From assembly GCF_026672375.1 (NCBI RefSeq), contig NZ_JAPPRA010000001.1:1364001-1428000 (forward strand): a DNA stretch of 64,000 nt. Reading direction: 5' to 3'. Both the position numbers and the translations under genes were made by a program. Within the stretch, counting starts at the first letter, position 1, and every line of letters begins with the position of its first letter. Of the stretch, positions 59,835 to 64,000 are shown one piece after another. The notes beneath the pieces were generated by a model. The model ran no database searches. It saw nothing but the letters and a program-made list of their open reading frames with translations, and was not told the DNA's origin. Origin of the DNA: Caulobacter sp. SL161 (GTDB lineage: Bacteria > Pseudomonadota > Alphaproteobacteria > Caulobacterales > Caulobacteraceae).

Positions 59835-60734
59835 TCACCCCGCCTGGCCCCGGAACCGCTCGATCAGGAACGCCGTCGCCGGACCCGGCGGTGTGTCCGT
59901 GCGATAGACCGCGTGCAGCGGATAGATCGCCTCCTTCAGGTCCGGCATGTCCAGGCGCTTGAGGCGGCCGGCGGCGAGGTCGTCGCGGACCATGGGCTCT
60001 GGCATGTTGCCCCAGCCAAAGCCCTCCTTCAGCAACAGATGCTTGGCCCCAAGGTCGGCCAGTCGCCAAGTGTGGGCGCTGGCTACGGCGAAGTCGCGGC
60101 CCTCGGTCAGCTTTGAGCGGTCGGTGAGCACCAGCTGGGTATGGCCGCGCCCCGCGCCCGGCGCATTGGGACCTTGGGCCAGCGGATGGTCGGGCGCCGC
60201 GACCGGGATCAACCTGGTCGAGCCGACGGCGATATAGTCCAGCTCGTCGCCGCCATGGACAACCTCCAGCGGCCCCGCCACGCCCAGAGTCGCGGCGCGG
60301 TCCAGCACCATCTGGGTCACCGCGCCCAAGCCCTCGACATGCAGGCGCAAGGTCACGGTCGGGAAGGTCTCGCGAAAGGCCCGCAAGGCGTCGACCACCC
60401 GGGCGGTGGGCAGCATGACATCCAGCACCAGATTGACCTCGGCCTCCAGGCCCTGGGTCAGGCCCTTGGCCTTGGCGCGCAGGCTGGCCACGTCGCCGGC
60501 GATCATCCGAGCCTGGGCCACCACCACCTTGCCGGCCTCGGTCAGCACCGGCCGCTTGGCCGCGTCACGATCGAACAAGACCAGACCCAGCTGGGCCTCC
60601 AGATTGGCGATCGCATAGCTGATGACCGAGTTGGCGCGGTTCAGCCGCCGTGCGGCCGCAGCGAAGCCGCCGGTCTCCACCACGGCGAGCAGAACGTTCA
60701 ACTGATCCAGGGTCGGCGCGCCGGGTTCGTTCAA
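59835..60734 (-). CDS. LysR-family transcriptional regulator
   Basis: 299 residues. HTH: LDQLNVLLAVVETGGFAAAA, then LNRANSVISYAIANLEAQLG. Ligand-binding domain of two Rossmann-like lobes after residue 90. Divergent from wrbA with a palindrome between them, the standard LysR arrangement, so wrbA is the likely target. Confidence 0.92.
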   Translation of the reverse strand: MNEPGAPTLDQLNVLLAVVETGGFAAAARRLNRANSVISYAIANLEAQLGLVLFDRDAAKRPVLTEAGKVVVAQARMIAGDVASLRAKAKGLTQGLEAEVNLVLDVMLPTARVVDALRAFRETFPTVTLRLHVEGLGAVTQMVLDRAATLGVAGPLEVVHGGDELDYIAVGSTRLIPVAAPDHPLAQGPNAPGAGRGHTQLVLTDRSKLTEGRDFAVASAHTWRLADLGAKHLLLKEGFGWGNMPEPMVRDDLAAGRLKRLDMPDLKEAIYPLHAVYRTDTPPGPATAFLIERFRGQAG

Positions 60735-60747
60735 GACCGTCTCATCG

Positions 60748-60762
60748 TTCGAATTTATCGAA
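60748..60762. promoter_or_regulatory. Candidate LysR operator between LysR gene and wrbA
   Basis: TTCGA-ATTTA-TCGAA, perfect 5-bp inverted arms in AT-rich DNA, 14 bp upstream of the LysR start. Related to the T-N11-A pattern of LysR sites. Confidence 0.6.
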
Positions 60763-60872
60763 CATAATAGACGATTTTATTCGGCTGTTTCGCAAGGACG
60801 TTCCGGCGCAAAACCTTCGCCAACGCCGGGACGTTTCGTCTCGCCCACCGTTCAAACCCAAGGGAGGCCCTC

Positions 60873-61472
60873 ATGGCCAAGGTTCTGGTTCTCTACTATT
60901 CGTCCTACGGCCACCTTGAAGTCATGGCCAAGGCCATCGCCGAAGGCGCGCGCGAAGCCGGCGCCAGTGTCGACATCAAGCGCGTTCCCGAAACCGTGCC
61001 GCTCGAAATCGCCAAGGGCGCCCACTTCAAGCTCGACCAGGAAGCGCCGGTCGCCAAGGTCGAGGACCTGGCCGACTACGACGCGATCATCGTCGGCGCC
61101 CCGACCCGCTTTGGCCGGATGGCCTCGCAGATGGCGGCCTTCTTCGACGCCGCCGGCGGCCTGTGGGCGCGTGGCGCGCTGCACGGCAAGGTGGCCGGCG
61201 CCTTCACCTCGACCGCCACCCAGCACGGCGGTCAGGAGACGACGCTGTTCTCGATCATCACCAACCTGCTGCACTTCGGCACCACGATCGTGGGTCTCGA
61301 CTACGGCCATGCCGGCCAGATGACGCTGGACGAAGTCACCGGCGGCAGCCCCTACGGCGCCACCACCATCGCCGGCGGCGACGGCTCGCGTCAGCCCAGC
61401 GAGAACGAACTGACCGGCGCCCGCTACCAGGGCCGCAAGATCGCCGAAACCGCGATCAAGCTGCACGGCTGA
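60873..61472 (+). CDS. wrbA: NAD(P)H:quinone oxidoreductase WrbA
   Basis: 199 residues with GGGAGG RBS. Flavodoxin-like: FMN phosphate loop [15 protein letters not shown], then [13 protein letters not shown], and the signature [15 protein letters not shown] with [11 protein letters not shown]. Two-electron quinone reduction protecting against redox cycling. Cytoplasmic tetramer. Divergent from a LysR regulator. Confidence 0.95.
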   Translation: MAKVLVLYYSSYGHLEVMAKAIAEGAREAGASVDIKRVPETVPLEIAKGAHFKLDQEAPVAKVEDLADYDAIIVGAPTRFGRMASQMAAFFDAAGGLWARGALHGKVAGAFTSTATQHGGQETTLFSIITNLLHFGTTIVGLDYGHAGQMTLDEVTGGSPYGATTIAGGDGSRQPSENELTGARYQGRKIAETAIKLHG

Positions 61473-61523
61473 TCCGGCGCTCGCCGGTCACTCAGCCTCC
61501 CCCCCATCGACTGACCGGCGACA

Positions 61524-61573
61524 GGGCCGGCTGGCTCCTTCCCCCTCCCAGGGAGCCGGCCGGCCCTTTCTTT
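61524..61573 (+). terminator. Intrinsic terminator of wrbA
   Basis: GGGCCGGCTGGCTCC (61524-61538) pairs with GGAGCCGGCCGGCCC (61552-61566) with one wobble, then TTTCTTT. Confidence 0.88.
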
Positions 61574-61819
61574 ACGGAGAAGGGCAGGCCCTGCGCGCGA
61601 CGGCCTCAGGTCGCCGAGCGCGAAATGACTCTATTCCTGTCGAGCATGGGCGCTGTCGGCGTCGCGAGGGTGTTCTGCTGAATCATTGGCGCGTCACCGA
61701 GTGTGCCATTTTGAGACAACTCGGCTCTCTTTAGGCTCATCTCTATTTATTGATGTTCATTTCATCATTAACAAAATAGTTTCAATTCTTAATTTTGTTT
61801 CAGTTTTTCCTCAACGAAC
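61574..61819. other. AT-rich region upstream of the first flagellin gene
   Basis: No gene. Strikingly AT-rich for this genome from about 61700 to 61810, as expected for a bent enhancer region upstream of a sigma-54 promoter. No FlbD site could be assigned by eye. Confidence 0.45.
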
Positions 61820-61835
61820 TGGAAAGCTAGTTGCG
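61820..61835 (+). promoter_or_regulatory. Sigma-54-type promoter of the first flagellin gene
   Basis: TGGAAAGCTAGTTGCG has GG and GC exactly 10 bp apart with the TTGC block intact. Start expected near 61846, at the base of the first leader hairpin. Confidence 0.7.
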
Positions 61836-61846
61836 GGATATTGCGC

Positions 61847-61883
61847 GTGGGCAAAACGCCCACCGACAGTCAAAATGACGTCG
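61847..61883 (+). promoter_or_regulatory. Two-hairpin flagellin mRNA leader, copy 1
   Basis: Hairpin GTGGGC-AAAAC-GCCCAC (61847-61863) then CGAC...GTCA-AAA-TGAC-GTCG (61864-61883). Flagellin mRNA leaders are the binding target of FlbT in Caulobacter; this is a candidate site. Confidence 0.6.
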
Positions 61884-61911
61884 GAACACCTCGAATAGGA
61901 GTTGTTTCGTT

Positions 61912-62733
61912 ATGGCGCTGAACAGCATCAACACGAACTCGGGCGCTCTGATCGCCCTGCAAAACCTGAACTCGACGAACGCCGAGCTGACCCAGGTTCA
62001 ACAGCGTATCAACACCGGCAAGAAGATCGGTAGCGCCAAGGACAACGGCGCCATCTGGGCGACCGCCAAGAACCAGTCGGCTACCGCCGGCAGCATGAAC
62101 GCCGTGAAGGACTCGCTGCAACGCGGTCAGTCGACGATCGACGTCGCGCTCGCCGCCGGCGACACCATCACCGACCTGCTCGGCAAGATGAAGGAAAAGG
62201 CCCTGGCCGCTTCCGACACCTCGCTGAACACCGCCTCGTTCAACGCCCTGAAGTCGGACTTCGATTCGCTGCGTGACCAGATCACGAAGGCCGCTTCGAA
62301 CGCCAAGTTCAACGGCGTCAGCATCGCTGACGGCACGACCACCAAGCTGAGCTTCCTGGCCAACTCGGACGGTTCGGCCTTCACCGTCACCGCCAAGACC
62401 CTGACCCTCGGCGGCCTGGGCCTGACGGCGACCTCCAGCTTCACGACGGCGGCTGCCGCCAAGACGATGATCGGCACCATCGACACGGCGCTGCAGACGG
62501 CCACCAACAAGCTGGCCTCGCTGGGCACCAGCTCGACGGGTCTGGACACTCACCTGACCTTCGTCGGTAAGCTGCAAGACAGCCTGGACGCCGGCGTGGG
62601 CAACCTGGTGGACGCTGACCTGGCCAAGGAAAGCGCCAAGCTGCAGTCGCTGCAAACCAAGCAGCAGCTGGGCGTTCAGGCGCTGTCGATCGCGAACCAG
62701 TCTTCGTCTTCGATCCTGAGCCTGTTCCGCTAA
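61912..62733 (+). CDS. Flagellin, FljM/N/O type, copy 1
   Basis: 273 residues, AGGAG RBS. N-terminal [19 protein letters not shown] and C-terminal [20 protein letters not shown] are the coiled-coil polymerisation domains. The middle is the short alphaproteobacterial D1-D2 region, no hypervariable insert. No Cys. Exported by the flagellar type III apparatus without a cleaved signal. Position near sapA/fix genes matches the C. crescentus FljMNO cluster; exact paralogue not assignable. Confidence 0.95.
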   Translation: MALNSINTNSGALIALQNLNSTNAELTQVQQRINTGKKIGSAKDNGAIWATAKNQSATAGSMNAVKDSLQRGQSTIDVALAAGDTITDLLGKMKEKALAASDTSLNTASFNALKSDFDSLRDQITKAASNAKFNGVSIADGTTTKLSFLANSDGSAFTVTAKTLTLGGLGLTATSSFTTAAAAKTMIGTIDTALQTATNKLASLGTSSTGLDTHLTFVGKLQDSLDAGVGNLVDADLAKESAKLQSLQTKQQLGVQALSIANQSSSSILSLFR

Positions 62734-62761
62734 GCCGGACTTCGACGCGTTCGTCGTCGAG

Positions 62762-62790
62762 AAGGGCGGATCTTCGGATCCGCCCTTTTT
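62762..62790 (+). terminator. UUCG-loop terminator of flagellin copy 1
   Basis: AAGGGCGGATC-TTCG-GATCCGCCCTT then TTT, preceded by a second stem TTCGACG/TCGTCGA. Confidence 0.93.
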
Positions 62791-63002
62791 CTATGGGGCA
62801 TGCCTGGCATGTTCCGTGAGTCATTCCGGGCTGTTCGCGAGCGCTTCTGCTTTGGCGCTCTTTGAAGATGCTAATCTTCAGTCTGACTGTAGAGTAAACA
62901 TGTATTATGGTTAAAATGTAAGTTATCTATATCTGTATTTGATGAACGTCGCCTATACTATGCTTGTGAAAAATATAGAAAGGGCAATTAGGTACTGGTG
63001 CG
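62791..63002. other. Region upstream of the second flagellin gene
   Basis: About 210 bp, AT-rich from 62870 to 62990, no gene. No GG-N10-GC element lies where the first gene's promoter would predict (about 62976-62990). TTGATGAACGTCGCCTATACT near 62938 could be a different promoter type. Confidence 0.45.
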
Positions 63003-63040
63003 GTGGGCAAAACGCCCACCGGTCGTCAAAACGACACCGG
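63003..63040 (+). promoter_or_regulatory. Two-hairpin flagellin mRNA leader, copy 2
   Basis: Identical first hairpin (GTGGGC-AAAAC-GCCCAC, 63003-63019). The second hairpin CCGGTCGT-CAAA-ACGACACCGG keeps the AAAA loop while the stem bases differ, a compensatory pattern. Confidence 0.6.
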
Positions 63041-63065
63041 CAACCTCCAAAGGAAGCGTTTCGTT

Positions 63066-63887
63066 ATGGCGCTGAACAGCATCAACACGAACTCGGGCGC
63101 GCTAATCGCCCTGCAAAACCTGAACTCGACGAACGCCGAGCTGACCCAGGTTCAACAGCGTATCAACACCGGCAAGAAGATCGGTAGCGCCAAGGACAAC
63201 GGCGCCATCTGGGCGACCGCCAAGAACCAGTCGGCCACCGCCAACAGCATGAACGCCGTGAAGGACTCGCTGCAACGCGGCCAGTCGACGATCGACGTCG
63301 CGCTCGCCGCCGGCGACACCATCACCGACCTGCTCGGCAAGATGAAGGAAAAGGCCCTGGCCGCTTCCGACACCTCGCTGAACACCGCCTCGTTCAACGC
63401 CCTGAAGTCGGACTTCGACTCGCTGCGTGACCAGATCACGAAGGCTGCTTCGAACGCCAAGTTCAACGGCGTCAGCATCGCCAACGGTTCGACCGCCAAG
63501 CTGACCTTCCTGGCCAACTCGGACGGTTCGGGCTTCACCGTCACCGCCAAGACCCTGACCCTGGCGGGCCTGGGCCTGACCGCCACGTCGACCTTTACGA
63601 GCGCCAGCGCCGCCAAGACGATGATCACCACCATCGACACGGCGCTGCAGACGGCGACCAACAAGCTGGCCTCGCTGGGCACCAGCTCGACGGGTCTGGA
63701 CACTCACCTGACCTTCGTCGGCAAGCTGCAAGACAGCCTGGACGCCGGCGTGGGCAACCTGGTGGACGCTGACCTGGCCAAGGAAAGCGCCAAGCTGCAG
63801 TCGCTGCAAACCAAGCAGCAGCTGGGCGTTCAGGCGCTGTCGATCGCGAACTCCTCGAGCTCGGCGATCCTGAGCCTGTTCCGATAG
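63066..63887 (+). CDS. Flagellin, FljM/N/O type, copy 2
   Basis: 273 residues, AAGGAAG RBS. Differs from copy 1 at only about 14 positions, clustered in the surface-exposed centre (for example NGSTAKLTF for [19 protein letters not shown] for [10 protein letters not shown]) and near the C-terminus (IANSSSSAI). Both ends are otherwise identical. Tandem duplicate in the same direction; a third copy may lie beyond the window. Confidence 0.95.
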   Translation: MALNSINTNSGALIALQNLNSTNAELTQVQQRINTGKKIGSAKDNGAIWATAKNQSATANSMNAVKDSLQRGQSTIDVALAAGDTITDLLGKMKEKALAASDTSLNTASFNALKSDFDSLRDQITKAASNAKFNGVSIANGSTAKLTFLANSDGSGFTVTAKTLTLAGLGLTATSTFTSASAAKTMITTIDTALQTATNKLASLGTSSTGLDTHLTFVGKLQDSLDAGVGNLVDADLAKESAKLQSLQTKQQLGVQALSIANSSSSAILSLFR

Positions 63888-63916
63888 GCCGGACTTCGAC
63901 GCGTTCGTCGTCGAGA

Positions 63917-63944
63917 AGGGCGGATCCTCGGATCCGCCCTTTTT
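63917..63944 (+). terminator. Terminator of flagellin copy 2
   Basis: AGGGCGGATC-CTCG-GATCCGCCCT then TTTT. Same stem as copy 1 with loop CTCG instead of TTCG. Confidence 0.93.
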
Positions 63945-64000
63945 CTATGGAGTTTGAGGTTTCATATCGAGACGCAAGATTTTCAGCGCTTCCAAAGTCG

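Overview
The window is about 64 kb of a GC-rich alphaproteobacterial chromosome, almost certainly a Caulobacter close to C. vibrioides (crescentus). I base this on recognisable Caulobacter genes in Caulobacter order: cpdR next to tRNA-Val, the S-layer-associated protease sapA, motA, the fixK/fixT/fixJ/fixL oxygen circuit, two divergent glycosyltransferases, and tandem flagellins of the FljM/N/O type. Assignments come from reading the proteins and from memory of the families; no search was run.

Layout. 0-5.3 kb: truncated GGDEF protein, typA, a 567-bp gap with two terminator-ended candidate small RNAs, a TonB-C protein and an N-formylglutamate amidohydrolase. 5.4-13.5 kb: cpdR, tRNA-Val(GAC), abgT, sapA, mnmC, an Ala-rich lipoprotein and motA. 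13.7-15.1 kb: MFS pump. 15.1-29.9 kb: a low-oxygen and envelope region. fixK, fixT, fixJL, cydC, cydD (apparent frameshift) and cydABX are tied together by three perfect TTGA-N6-TCAA boxes. One box sits upstream of an easily missed 33-residue membrane peptide. Between fixT and fixJ lie two GT4 glycosyltransferases, a multi-pass membrane protein and an LptF/LptG-type permease, plausibly a glycosphingolipid synthesis and export group.

30-46.6 kb: orphan cheW, DUF3850 protein, the rpmH-rnpA-yidC-engB operon with a terminator-like hairpin against the rnpA start, then mostly single metabolic genes (quinone reductase, hydrolase, TetR, DUF2164, flavin monooxygenase, carotenoid oxygenase, PQQ-type dehydrogenase, GST, thiolase). 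Most gaps here are filled by long inverted repeats of several families.

46.7-59.8 kb: an HTH reading frame overlapping another gene, then a carbohydrate locus: GntR regulator, dgoA, dgoK, a TonB-dependent receptor, a flavin-dependent halogenase-like protein, a GH35 beta-galactosidase and a PA14-containing GH31 alpha-xylosidase-like enzyme. This suggests uptake and trimming of xyloglucan-type oligosaccharides and catabolism of the released galactose. Two composite operator-promoter regions carry the same pair of motifs. 59.8-64 kb: LysR/wrbA divergent pair and two nearly identical flagellin genes with structured leaders and UUCG/CUCG terminators.
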